The position numbers and the translations under genes were made by a program. The notes under the pieces are model-generated. The model ran no database searches. It worked only from the letters and a program-made list of their open reading frames with translations, and was not told the DNA's origin. DNA of 64,000 nt, taken from Pseudocercospora fijiensis CIRAD86 (lineage: Eukaryota; Ascomycota; Dothideomycetes; Mycosphaerellales; Mycosphaerellaceae). The DNA lies in NCBI RefSeq assembly GCF_000340215.1, contig NW_006921536.1, positions 5,718,283 through 5,782,282 of the forward strand. Reading direction: 5' to 3'. This document shows positions 1 to 11,153 of the stretch, in pieces. The first letter of the stretch is position 1. Each line of letters begins with the position of its first letter.

Positions 1-3000
1 GTATAATAGGGTAGAAGCTATAACTAATAGGCCTATACGGAGGAGCCCTTAACTTCTCGAATGCGGAATAGGCTAATATACCTTAGTACGAGCTTAGGCC
101 TTGTTTTGCTATCGGGTAATAGGTACTTACGGATACGGAGGTTCTTAGTGCTTAATATAACTATATCGCCTTGCTTAAAGGTTATTAGGGTATAGTGTCT
201 ATTATAATAGGCCTTCTAATAGGCCTAGGCCTTTGCTAGTTTGTTAGCTATCTTAGCGTAAATTTCTCGCATCTTTTAAACCCTCTTAATAGCCGCTAGT
301 GTTTTAGGTTAACCCGCTTCCCTTTCCTTACGCTCGGCCTCGAGCGATAGGGGGTCTTATAGTATAGCAGCGTTCTAGCCTATTATAGCTATATATAGTA
401 ACACCTTGGTTAATAAGTAGACACTATTATTATACACGAATTTAGCTAGCTATAGGAGGTTAACCTAGTCGTTAGGGTTCTCGTTAATATAACTGTATAG
501 GTACTACTATAGGGTAGCATTCTGCCTCTCGGTTTAGCTATCTATCTATAGATAGAAGGCTATAGATAGCCGATACTTAAGTCTTAGCTATAGGCATATC
601 TTACTCTAATAGTAAGATATAAATATCGAGCCTCGGTCGGAAACTATCCCCTTAGGGGTTCCCTAATAGGTATAGAAGATATTATTCTATAGCGCTTCTA
701 CTATATTAATAGAAGTCCAATCCTTCCGAGTAGGGATATAACGAGCGCCTTTAGTAAACCGATCTACTATAATAAGGATAGTATCGTATACGTCCTTACT
801 ACCCCTACGCTTAGTAGGCGGAAGGCCTATAATAAAGTCTATTATAAGCTCTGCAAATGGTTTCTTTAGAACGGGAAGTAAAGACAACTCGCCGAATAGT
901 AAGTACTTTAGTGCTCTAACTCGCTAGTATACTATATAGCTCTATATATATTCCTTTATATACCGCTTACTATTTAGCTAGTAGTATATACGCGATAGGA
1001 GCTCGTGCGACCTCTCTATACTATAGTAACTAGCAAGCTTACTATTATAGTGTCGCTTTAAAAGCTCTTACCTAATCGATTGTTTAGCGGGGATATAGTA
1101 TCTGCCCTTAAACTTTAAGTAACCCTTATTATCGATCGACTAGTTACTCTTACTAGATCGAGTCGCTCGTCTACTTACAAGCCTATTAATACGTTTAATA
1201 GCAAAGGCGTCCCTCTGCTAAGCCCGTAATAGCTTATCTATAAACGATTAACTATCCCTATTTACAAGGTTATTTAATAGCACCCTCGCTGTCGAACGAG
1301 GTACGTATTATATACATCTAATAGCACTAGTAGCCGGAACTACTACAACCTCTTCTATAGTACTATCGCTATAGATAGCAATATCTTTAATCGAGTCGTT
1401 ATAGCTCGAGCGATCTACGTCCTTTTTAACGTATACTAGAAGAACGACAACTCCGCTATAGTATTTGTTACCGCCGCGGGGTCCGGAAGTCCGCTTATCC
1501 TACGCTTGCTTTATAGTAAGGTCTATAGCAATCTTGTACTACAGGGTTAGAAACAAAGAATTAATGTATTAGGTCTCGCTATCGTAATTAGGTCGCCTCG
1601 ATAGGCTATTAGTAGGGTTACTTACGCCTAGCCGATATAATATATTAAAATCAAACCTAGCGAGGTAGACGGCCTATCTAGCCTATCGACCTATAACCCG
1701 TATAACCCTAGTAATCCTACGTAGGTTGTTATAGTCGGTATAGACCTAAACAGGGTACTAAGCACTATCGAGATAATAGCGCTAGTGCTTAAAGGCTTCT
1801 ACGATTGCTAAGAGCTCCTACTCGTAGGTCTCGTACCGACGTTCTATATCGATTATCTTCCGTAAAAAGAAGGCGATTAGGTGCTAGTAATTGTTATTAG
1901 CCTATTATAACATAATAGCTAATATAGCGAACTATGAAGCGTTAGTCTTAATACGGATCTGCTTGCTTAGTACGAAATAGTATAACAAAGGGACTTTGGT
2001 AAAGCGTTACTTTAGACCGTTAAAAGCGGCTTGCGCTCTATTAGTCTATTTGAACTCTCTAGTCGGGTTAGTCTTAGTTTTAGTAAGCTTAGTTAGTAGC
2101 ATTACGTACCGTAAATAGCTCTTAATAAAGCGGCGGTAGAAATTAGCGAAGCTAAGGAACGACTATAGCTCCTTAATTGACGTAGGAATAGGCTATTTAG
2201 TAATAGTTTTAATCCGATTAGGGTTAGCCTTAACACTATTAGTTAATACGAGGAAGCTAAGGAAGGCTACCTCCTTAGTAGCAAAGGTATATTTAGAAGG
2301 CTTACAATATAGTCTGTAGGCCCTTAGACGATCGAGTACCTTACGTACTATAGCCTAGTGTTCTATAATATTAGGTAAATAGGTATAAACTAGGATGTTA
2401 TCTAGGTAAACTATACAAAGGTAGTCTAGTAGGCCTAATAGGGCCCGATTAATATAGGACTAGAATATAGCAGAGGCATTAGCTAGCCTAAATAGCATAA
2501 CTAAGTACTTAAAATAGCTATAACGGGTACGGAAGGCTGTTTTCTATTTATCGCCCTTACGAATGCAGATACGATAGTACGTATCCTTAATATCTAATAT
2601 AGTATAGAAACAGGCGCTAGAAAGGCGGTCGAGGGTCTTATTAATAAGCGGAAGTGGATAGCGGTCTTTAATAGTAACAGTATTAAGCCTACGATAATTA
2701 ATATATAGGCGTAGGCTACTATCCTTCTTTAGAATAAACAGGATTAGTATACTAGCAGGGCTGTTGCTATACTAAATTCGACTATTAGCTAGGTTCTTAT
2801 CTAGGTACTTACGCAATATAGCAAGCTCTCGTTTACTAAGATTGTAAAGTAGCCTAAAAGGTACCTCCTTGCCCTATATAATATCGATCTTATAGTCCGT
2901 CTCTTTAAATATAGGCAACGTCGATGCTAGGTAGTATTTAAACATATTAATATAGGTCTCGCGAATAGGCTATAGGATGCGAGTAAGTTAGTTAGAGTCT

Positions 3001-3560
3001 ATACTATTAGAGGGCATAGGTTTATCGTTATTACCGCCGAGAAGGTTAGCTATCGGATTAGCTAAGGCAGGTGTTAGGTTGCTAATAAACAGGACCCTAA
3101 TATCGTTAGGACACTCGCTAATATTAATGTATTTAATGTCCTCTCTCCTAGCGATTCTAAATCGCTACTATTAACTGCCTAAGTCTATAACTATAGTATA
3201 GTGCTTAAGGACAGGGTTGCCGATAATAATATTAGATAGAAGGCTATCTATATCTACTATATAGGCAGTAAAGTCTAATAACCGCTTATTGCCGAGGTCG
3301 TCCTTTAGAACTATAGGAATATAGTAGGCTCTATAGGTTAAGTGCCGAGCGTTATTAAACTAAGTAAGGGTTAGTAGGTTAGCCCTCTTTAATTGTCGAA
3401 GGTCTAATTACTTAGCTAGGCGATAGTTAATAAGGGCACTAACTAAATTTCCTAAGTCTAGCGTAACCTTAGTTTCGTAATTAGTGCCCTAGGTGTCTTA
3501 TATAAGGCAGGTACGTATAATAGCTAGTACAATATCGATAGTTTTACGCCGTATAAGGCT
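1..3560 (-). pseudogene. Chromovirus A pol (protease-RT-RNaseH-integrase), RIP-broken
   Basis: Read on the minus strand, the remnant encodes protease (about 3300-3560), reverse transcriptase (about 2150-3000), RNase H (about 1600-2100) and integrase (about 1-1150). The longest open piece, 687-887, is the start of the integrase core and contains IIDFIIGLPPTKRRG and ILIIVDRFTKGARYIP, typical of the first catalytic Asp region of Ty3 integrases. The rest is interrupted by many TAG/TAA codons at expected Gln and Trp positions. It cannot make a functional polyprotein. Boundaries between domains are estimated from alignment by eye with copies B and C. Confidence 0.85.
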
Positions 3561-3639
3561 AACAGTTAGTGCGGCGCTTATTCTTTTTTCGAAGGACCGA
3601 TAGGGGTAGTATTAGCGGCTAAAAGGTGCTTACGGTGTT

Positions 3640-4990
3640 TAGTAGTAGCACGGTCGATTCGGGCCTAATCCTTAGGTTTGTCGCATTAGCCTAGTAAATA
3701 GCTAGTACTATTATAGTTAAAGCATTTCAATCTAGTTAGGGGATTGCTATAGCCGCTATTACTACTATTGTTAGTTAAGCGGTTAGTATTATAGGGATAC
3801 GAGCCCCTTCTACGGCTCCTATCGCGGCCTCCTCTATATAGTCGCCGGCTACGGCCTCTCCTACGGTTATTGTTACTATTCCTATTATTAGCACTATTGT
3901 TTTAGTAGGAACCTTAGTTTCCTCCGCGGGCACTACGGTTGCCGCGGTTAGTACTAGCTAGTCGGATCCTCGATTCTAGTCGCTATTAGAGCTAAACAGC
4001 CCGTTCGGCTATTTCTACTTCGACTATAAATTAAATGCGCGTTAGATTAGTCTATTCGAACACACGACGGCGGTCTAATTTAAGGACTAATTCCTATCGC
4101 AATTTAGGGCGTATTTCGGAAATCTAGATAGAGTCGGTCTTAGCTAGCAAATCGTCCTCGAGGGTCTTTAAATAGGCCTTAAATAAGCGAGCCGATTAAT
4201 TAGTCTTTTGTTTAGCTCGAAGGTATAAGTCCTAAGCGTATTGTTGCCTTAGTATAGGGTTTCTAAGGGTGTCTAGTATAATAGTCTTATAGTCTTGCTA
4301 CTAAACAGCGGTCTAATTAGTAAGGGAGTCGAAATAGTTATCCTAGGTGCGCTTTAAGTCTCTATTAATGTACTATATAGTATAGACGACTAGCGAATAG
4401 TCGTCTAGTAGGGCCCTTAGTATATTCCGCTAGTTCAATTTACAATCGCGTATATAATTATTATACTGCTTGCGGCTAGAGCTATTAAATACGGTATAGT
4501 CTTTAAGCTTAGCGTCCTTCTTTTAAATAGAAGGTCCTACTACTAGTTCTAGTCTAGTAGTAGTTGTTAGGGTTTCCTATAGGCGGCGAATCTCGAGGAG
4601 ATTATCCTTTAGTTATTATTCTTAACGTAGGGTAGTAAGCCTGTTTTAAGTAGCTTCTTAAAGTCTCCCTACTAGTTAAGAGCTAAAGGCTAGCTAGCTA
4701 TATCGTCGATTAATAATATTGTTAAGAATGTCGTTAATAGGCAATTCTAGATTATTACCTAGAATTATAGGTTCTTCTTTAGTACGCCCTCCGGTAGGCT
4801 CTTTAGTAGGCACTTTAGCGGGAACTATGCTACTAGTATTGTTATTGCTAGCACTGCTAGGAGCACTACCGGCGTTGTTATTGCTAGCGCTACTAGCGGC
4901 GCCGCGGTTGTTGCTTCGTAAAAAACTGGCTATTATAAGGGGCGATACTAATAATATATTGTTAGCTCTTAAGATGCGGATATAGCGGAA
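3640..4990 (-). pseudogene. Chromovirus A gag, RIP-broken
   Basis: The minus strand matches the gag region of copies B and C. There is an N-terminal Asn/Ser/Thr/Pro-rich segment (about 4720-4985), a capsid-like segment, an Arg-rich stretch and a zinc knuckle near 3683-3724. The knuckle has lost its second Cys and its His to Tyr, as in copies B and C. The open plus-strand frame at 4719-4985 is the antisense of the low-complexity N-terminal segment and is not a gene. Confidence 0.8.
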
Positions 4991-5205
4991 TTAGTAGATA
5001 TCGGTCTAGTATGCTTAACTTAGTATAATAGGCCGTATAGAAGGCCTTGCTTAATAATTAGTATAGTTGTTTCGATAGAATAGTACGTATAGGTCCCGTT
5101 CTTCGGGCGTAATATAGTTAGATTAGTCTTGTTCGTAGGTATACCGCTAAAAGCTTGAAATAAGAACTATCTAGCTGCTACGCTTAAAGGGTAGATCGAA
5201 TACTA

Positions 5206-5403
5206 TATAAGAAGGGTTATATTAGCAGGTAGATAGGGTAGTAGTAGGTACAAGTAGTATTCGATAAGGCACTAGAAGGAGAGGGAGGAAGGTAGGCAAG
5301 TTAGCCTATTGCTAAGTGCTAAGCCCTGCCTAAGGCACTAAGACCCTAGCTTTACTCGAGCCTAGTTATATACCAATTACGTATAACCTCTTTAGCCCTA
5401 GCA
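5206..5403 (-). repeat. 5' LTR of chromovirus A
   Basis: 198 bp, the reverse complement of the LTRs of copies B, C and E. The internal side begins tataagaaggg (the reverse complement of the LTR end cccttcttaca after RIP). The outer side ends in the reverse complement of the LTR start tgttagagc. The bases just inside (about 5189-5205) are the reverse complement of the presumed primer-binding site tagtattcgatctaccc seen in copies B and C. Confidence 0.85.
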
Positions 5404-5553
5404 ATAACTTCTTAGATAACGCGCTACGCGCCTATTAATAATACTAAGTAAGAATAGAAACAGCCTATATTAGATAGAAAGAGTACGTAATTCTATATAA
5501 AGGCGACTCTATAATAGTACTAGCCTCGGGTTATACTAGGGCCTAGGCGGGTA
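5404..5553 (-). mobile_element. Fragment of an older Mutator-like element (MULE-1), tail part
   Basis: This 150-bp stretch aligns with the right end of the complete MULE at 7742-10985 (compare 10805-10950). Shared blocks include the exact ctattaataatacta and gaaaca followed by tatatta, with differences largely of RIP type. It is the piece of MULE-1 left between chromovirus A and the Fot1-like transposon. The rest of MULE-1 lies left of the window and at 7705-7741. Confidence 0.7.
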
Positions 5554-5605
5554 GAAGTTTAACCTACGTAACGTATAGTCCCGCGTATCGTATACTTCTA
5601 CGGTT
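5554..5605. repeat. Left terminal inverted repeat of the Fot1-like element
   Basis: Begins gaagtttaacctacgtaacg next to a TA dinucleotide. It pairs with the right end at 7651-7702, with differences mostly of the RIP type. Confidence 0.8.
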
Positions 5606-5789
5606 GTTACTACTATACTTTGCGACACTATATCTTAATAACTACTAGAGATATAATGTTTATATTAAAAGGGTAGACTAAAGAGATAATACGCTTCATT
5701 TTAATATTGAAATTATAATTGTAGCTTATATCGTTGTATTGCTTTACGCTAGGGTCTTAAATTTGCTAAAATCTGGCTTATAGGCTTCT

Positions 5790-7570
5790 ATACTTCCGCA
5801 TTTAACTATAGGGCAACTAGCGGCTCTATAACAACCGCTTTGCGCCTAGTCTGCTTCTTAAATAACTGTTAGAGAGTATTAGCTAGCTGTTTGTCCGCTT
5901 CTTTAGTCTCTTTATTACGTTGTTTATTAGCCGCTTTAACCGCCTACTAGGTAGCCTTCTCTTTAGCGCTCTATAAGCGTTCTTCTTTATATAGTTATAT
6001 AGCAATCTTCTTCTACTAAGCCTTTATACGTGCCTTTTCTTCTCTATCTGTTTAGAAACCTGTTTATTAACCTTCTCTTATTCTTTACGTACTTAAAGAG
6101 CCTTAGCTTAATTAATCTTCTTAGATAAGAAGAATATAGTACTATTGTTGTCCTATTGCCTTATCTCTTAAAAGAGGCCTTTACTACGCTTCCGCTTCTT
6201 CTTCTTAAGATTCAGTATAGTCTTAAAGCCCTTATTCTTAGCTTTTAATATAGTATACTTAGTTATTATAGCAAGGATAGTATTTAATAGCTTATTAACT
6301 TTGCGCTTATCTATCTCTTCTAGTTAGTTAGCAACAACGTCCTTTATAAGGCTCTTTAGCTTCTTCTAGTTACTTGCTAATAAGATTAAGTTGCCTAAGT
6401 TACTAGTAGATAGTCTTATAGCTTATAGTAGCTCTTTAGGCTCTTCTTTTAATATGCTAAGAACTTGTAATAGATTAAAGGGATTAAGGCCTAGCTTCTT
6501 CTAACTACTTACTATATTCTTCTTAGTTAGAGCCCTAGTCTAGGCAGGCTAGAATAAGCGTAGAAAGTTACGCTTTATAATACTAGACAAGTCTTAGTAA
6601 TTATAAATAAACTAGTCTAGTTGCTAGCTATAGAAGATGCCGAGAGGTACGAATACTAATAGATCTAGTAGCTATAATTTATAAGTTAAGTAAGGAGGGT
6701 ATATAGCAACTAGTATCTTATTATTATTAGCCTATTTAAGGAAGGGTATATTTATATAGCTTCCGTATCTATCTATAAATAGGAGGCGCTATTTCCGCCT
6801 AGCCTTATTCTTTATATAGTAATAGAATATCTATATAAGCTACGTATAACTAAGGCTAATGTCTGTCTAACCCTTCTTAGAAGAAGCAAAGCAGGCCTTA
6901 TACTTAGAGACCTTAAAATCTTATACCTAAGTGTCTTAAATATTGCCTGTCTTTGCCTAGTAGATTAGGCCTAGAGGGAGCTATAATCTATTAGCGCAGA
7001 TATAGCTAACAATAGTAAGCTACTCGCGATTGCTATCTTAAATATTGCTAATAAGCCTATAGCTCTTAAATGCCTCCTTTAAGACAATCCTCTTTGCCTT
7101 AAGTAACTTCAAGTAAGGTATCTAATAAGCATACCCTTTTTATCTATATTATATATATTCTTAGGCTTAATCTCGTATTACTTAATCTTCCGCTCTACTA
7201 GGTTAAAGTAGGCCCTATAGACTATAGTATATCTTGCTATCTGCTTTCTTACGTTCTTTATCGAAGGGTTAGAGGTAGACTAAGAGAATCTTATCCTTGA
7301 ACCTTTTATAGAACCTATGTACCTAATTGTTCTTTAGATATCTCTTTGCGATATCGTATACGAAATTACGAAGTATTGCTAGCGTTAGAGGCAGGCTACG
7401 GTCGGAAAGGATATTTAGATACTATATAAGAGTGCGCTCTTGTTAGTAACTAAGTATTATCTAGTTCTCGGCTTTTTGCTAGACTATTCTATAGACGCTA
7501 TAGTACCTCTTACTAAGTGTTAACCGCGTAACTTTATAATCTCGTACGTACGCCGAAATTAAGATCTAAT
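5790..7570 (-). pseudogene. Fot1/pogo-like transposase, RIP-broken
   Basis: The minus strand encodes a pogo-superfamily transposase (CENP-B-like HTH followed by a DDE catalytic domain) with many TAG/TAA breaks. Visible blocks in order: an HTH-type region around 7350-7500, a segment ending NPSIKNVRKQIAR, then KPKNIYN before the first catalytic Asp region (about 7130-7160). Next come a block like the family's W-TVI-ICADG-LPP-LIY (about 6965-7040), RLLFIDRYGS (second catalytic Asp, about 6770-6800) and a Lys/Ala-rich C-terminal tail (about 5800-6130). Length, about 1.8 kb, fits a full-length family member. Frame boundaries are estimated. Confidence 0.85.
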
Positions 7571-7650
7571 CGTCTAGTTTTAAACGAGCTACTACTTAAT
7601 TAATTGAGTCTATTATATATTAAGATATATAGTTACAAAGTATATAGAAG

Positions 7651-7702
7651 AAACGCGAAAGTACGCGTTACGAGGGGCCGTACGTTACGCGGGTTAAACT
7701 TC
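7651..7702. repeat. Right terminal inverted repeat of the Fot1-like element
   Basis: Its reverse complement begins gaagtttaacccgcgtaacg and matches the left end. It is followed by the TA at 7703-7704. Confidence 0.8.
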
Positions 7703-7704
7703 TA

Positions 7705-7741
7705 GCTAGGGCTCGGGCGGGTAGCTAGGGCTCGGTTTAGT
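7705..7741. mobile_element. Terminal inverted repeat fragment of MULE-1, split by MULE-2
   Basis: The sequence gctagggctcgggcgggtag and what follows match the right terminal repeat of MULE-2 (10942-10972: tgctagggctcgggctgcca). It therefore appears to be the end of the older MULE-1. It is interrupted on the left by the Fot1-like element and on the right by MULE-2. The last 9 bp, cggtttagt (7733-7741), are the target duplication of MULE-2, repeated at 10986-10994. Confidence 0.65.
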
Positions 7742-7786
7742 CTTAGATACTTCTATAAGCCCTAGCTAGTAGCCCGAGCCCTAGCA
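7742..7786. repeat. Left terminal inverted repeat of MULE-2
   Basis: Begins cttagatacttc and ends with cccgagccctagca. Its reverse complement matches 10941-10985. Confidence 0.85.
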
Positions 7787-8329
7787 TTATATAAGATTTT
7801 AAGATCGACTATTCCTAACGAAATCGCGTATAGAAGCGGATAATCGCGTCGCTATAGGCCCCGCTAGCCGGGCAACTACTATAATACTACTGCTAGTAAC
7901 TATAAAGCTAAAGTTTGTTAGCAAATTAGTAGTATAGCAAAATTAAAGGTATTATTAGTTATTAGCTATCTACTTAGATCTAAGCGGATTACGACCTACT
8001 ACCTTATAACTACGTAAGGCTATATATGCTAGCTTATACTAGTCTCTTAGTTACTAACTAGTATACTGCTATTGCTAAGTAAACTAATAGTACTATTACT
8101 AAGTAAACTAATAGTGCTATTGCTAAGCAAACTAATAGTGCTATTACTAGAGTACCTAGTAATAAAGCGGCCTTCCTACTAGTTATATAAGCGACTACTA
8201 GTACTATTACTAAGCAGCCTGTCGTTGTTATTGCTTATATAATGCCGCCTACTAACGACTATATTTAAATTACTAGATTAAACGCTATTCTTCGCGTGCA
8301 TTTATATCGCTTAGCTCTTAGCGTAGAAG

Positions 8330-10740
8330 TTCTACCTTAGAAGGAGGTTATAGAGTAGCCGGAGGTGCCTATTCGAGTACTTCTCGACGTAGATTATAGT
8401 ACCCGAAGCTATAAGGGTAATAGGCAGGTCTATACGGACGGTTAGCCTTCTAGTAGGGGCACTATTAGTTACGGCACTAGCTCTTTACGCACTTATAGTA
8501 AGCTAAGACCGTCGTTCTTAGCTAAGTAAGTAATACGCCTAGCTCGAGAGTAAAGTTAGTAATAGTAGTACTTATTAGCTTCCGCTTCTTCGTAGTAATA
8601 GCAAAGTCGTTAAGTTCTCGAGCCGTTAGTATACCGTTATATACGCTTTGTTAAGTAAAGTGTCGCTCCGCTAGTAAGAGGCTTACAGTTGCTAAACACA
8701 ACCCTCGGCTCTCGTAGACGTAGCTAGCGCTTGCTAAAGTTAATAAGCTAATACTCGTAGAAGTAGTAAAGTAATAGTACTACGCGGCTGCCGCCTATCT
8801 CGATTAGCTTTATAATCTCGTATTTGTAAGGGTAGCCGTACGTCTTAGTAAGCTAATCGTTATAGCGGTAGTATAGACAGCTATACGAGTAGGCCGAGTG
8901 CTTAATCTTATTACCGTTATCGTTAACCGTAGTTCTTAGTAGAGTAAGGGCACGCTTCTATAGCTTAGCTACTTCGAGAAGGTAGTAGTCGCTTATAACT
9001 CGAGAGATAGAAGCCTAGAATACGCTAGTAAGTAGCTTATTATAATTTATACCGCTTTAAGTTGTCCGCTATAGCGGTACGGCGGCAATCGTAGCCTTCT
9101 TACTACTAGTTAAGAAGCGACTTAAAGAGCGTAAAGATATCGTATCGGCTACTATAGTTAAGCTAGAGTTTAATACGGCTATAGTAGGACTCAACTCGTA
9201 ACGTTATCTTCGCTCCGAAGTATAGTACCTAGTTAGTCTAGTAGTTAATAATACGAGTCTTATAGTACTACTAGTTCTTATAGAGGTAGGACTAGAATAT
9301 AGGATAAACGCTATCTAGCATTCTAGCTTTGTAACGTTACTATTAATCTCTTCCTCGGTATCGCTATAGACAGTATAAACGAAGGGCTTTATAAACTTAG
9401 TAGTTAAAGGACTATCTATCTAGTAGCTATTAGATTTAATTTGTCTAAACTCGCCTCTCTCCTTATATACGCGAGTAAGGACGTCTTAGTTTAAATGCCA
9501 CTCGTAAACGATATTCTTTAACTCCGGAAATACCTTATCGATAGCTAGTATTAGTACCTCTTCTCGATTAGTAGTAATAATAAGAGGCATTAGATAGTTA
9601 GCTTATTTAAGGCCTTATCGTAGCGACTTTAATAACTTTACGAAGTTCGCTTTATTTAGCTTCGGACGGACAAGGCTAATACCTAGCTTAATAGTATCGT
9701 TTATAGGTCTAGCGGCGACTATATTAAGTAGCTCGAGGGTATAAAGATTAGTCGAATAAGTAGTATTAATAATTAACTAGTATAGCGTCTCTTTATATAC
9801 CGCGAGAGAGGTCGGATATAGAGCTACTATTGCCTAGATTAAGCCTTCCTCGTCGGTAGCAATATCGTAGAAGATACTATTATTATCTAATAACTTAACT
9901 ATACGCTTAGCTTAGTTATAGAGCCGCCGCTTATTAAGAGTCCTATTCCAGGTAATATTATAGAGATTATAAGGCTTTAGGATTACTCCTTTACTATAGA
10001 AGTAGGCTATTATCTTCGACGTTAGTATACGAGAATACTAAAGCCGCTCTAGTTACTCGAGGAATTTAGCGGTTCTTAATCGGGTCCGGTAAGTAGCAAG
10101 TACTATAATATCGTCCTTCTTATAGTTATAATAGTAGTATTCTTCTTTACTCGAATACTAGATTTGCTACTTACCCTCTCGCTTAAAAGGGTAGATAGTA
10201 ATAGCGTAGAAGTAGAACTTATAGTCTATCTTCTTCGTCTTCTTCTATATCTTATTCGTAGTATTCTAGGTACGCTTATTAGGCAATCCGTAGTATCTAT
10301 AGATATATAAATAGCGGTATTTAATATTATTCTTATTCTTCTTCGGCTTATACTCTTTAAACTCGTACCTATTTAAGATACTAAATTCGTAGATATATCG
10401 CTCGAGGGCGGATTTCGAAGGGAACGTCGACTAGTATAGTATTAGACCTCGAGGTAGCGAAGGCGGCGGTTTAACGATAAACTCGTACTTCTAAGGCCGC
10501 GGCGATACTAACTAATAATTAGGTAGAGATATACGCTCGTATAGAATATTAAGTAAGCGACTACGACCTCGCGGCTCTTAAATACGCGTCTCCGAGACAA
10601 ATTTAACTTCCTCCTACGACTTAATATCTACTACTTTCGCGGAGCTATTAACTACGATAATACTACTCTCTATATCCTTATCTAGTATAAGAAAGTCGTC
10701 GATATATACCTCGTACGATAGAGAATAAGCTATTATATCT
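8330..10740 (-). pseudogene. MULE-family transposase, RIP-broken
   Basis: The minus strand encodes a Mutator-like transposase. A Lys-rich N-terminal DNA-binding region (about 10150-10450) contains FPSKSALERYIYEF. The MULE core follows: LYPTSLAVYKETLYQLIIN around 9740-9820, then the hallmark TTNREEVLILAIDKVFPELK (about 9530-9590) followed by EWHLN. In functional relatives the first part reads TDRE and the second WH-N. The C-terminal third (8330-9000) is more degraded and I could not place a SWIM zinc finger. Breaks are TAG/TAA at likely Gln/Trp codons. Ends are approximate. Confidence 0.8.
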
Positions 10741-10940
10741 AGAAAGAGCGTAGATAATAGTATAGGTTAAGAAACTAGTTATTATTAGTAATAGAGGAAG
10801 CTGCGTTATAACTCGCTATCCGGGCGCGACTATTAATAATACTAACCGAGAACGGAAACACCGTATATTAGGCGGAAACAGCACGTATTTGACGATATAT
10901 TAATATAGGCGCGATTCTATATTAGTGCTAGGTCTATATC

Positions 10941-10985
10941 TGCTAGGGCTCGGGCTGCCAGCTTAGGCTCGGGGAAGTATCTAAG
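10941..10985. repeat. Right terminal inverted repeat of MULE-2
   Basis: Begins tgctagggctcgggct and ends gaagtatctaag. It is the inverted counterpart of 7742-7786 and is followed by the 9-bp target duplication. Confidence 0.85.
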
Positions 10986-10994
10986 CGGTTTAGT

Positions 10995-11153
10995 ATCGAG
11001 GACAACACTTGCATCTGCTCGAGCATGCAGAGAAGTGGCACAGTAGCAAATGGCACTGACATCTAGCATGACCACTACCTCAACCAGTGCTTACAGCGAG
11101 CATACCGACACTCTGGTTCATCCCACCGCCCAGAATAATCACAGGACACCAAG
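10995..11153. other. Host DNA boundary and upstream region of the HD pseudogene
   Basis: Normal CpA/TpG-containing sequence starts here, directly after the MULE-2 target duplication. The first few bases (atcgag) may be the diverged outer end of MULE-1. I see no promoter motif that can be called with confidence. Confidence 0.5.

Larger units (their letters stand above)
1..5403 (-). mobile_element. Ty3/gypsy chromovirus copy A, 5' part, cut by window edge
   Basis: This is a minus-strand LTR retrotransposon of the same family as copies B, C and E. Reading right to left it has a 5' LTR, gag, protease, RT, RNase H and integrase. The window starts inside the integrase C-terminal region, at the place matching about 60970 in copy E, so its chromodomain and 3' LTR lie outside. 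It is heavily RIP-mutated. The bases after its 5' LTR (ataac, 5404-5408) would be the target duplication, but the partner copy is not visible. It was inserted into an older Mutator-like element whose tail resumes at 5404. Confidence 0.9.
5554..7702 (-). mobile_element. Fot1/pogo-type Tc1/mariner DNA transposon, RIP-inactivated
   Basis: 2149 bp, bounded on both sides by TA (5552-5553 and 7703-7704), as expected for Tc1/mariner insertion. The ends are inverted repeats of about 50 bp: the left reads gaagtttaacctacgtaacg and the right, reverse-complemented, gaagtttaacccgcgtaacg. Both continue with GC-rich sequence that differs mainly by C/T and G/A. One broken transposase gene fills the interior on the minus strand. 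It sits inside the terminal inverted repeat of MULE-1. Confidence 0.85.
7742..10985 (-). mobile_element. Mutator-like element MULE-2, complete but RIP-inactivated
   Basis: 3244 bp flanked by a perfect 9-bp target duplication, cggtttagt (7733-7741 and 10986-10994), the size typical of Mutator elements. The terminal inverted repeats start cttagatacttc on the left; on the right the sequence ends gaagtatctaag. They extend about 45 bp with RIP-type differences. The interior carries a broken MULE transposase on the minus strand. Within about 160 bp of the right boundary, composition returns to that of single-copy host DNA. Confidence 0.9.

Noticed and set aside
4719..4985. Leucine-rich open frame that looks like a membrane protein (similar frames at 16847-17098 and 19801-20028 on the opposite strand)
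   Set aside because: It is the antisense of the Asn/Ser-rich start of gag. AAC/AAT and AGC codons read backwards give Val/Leu/Ala runs, and the same shadow appears in every copy.
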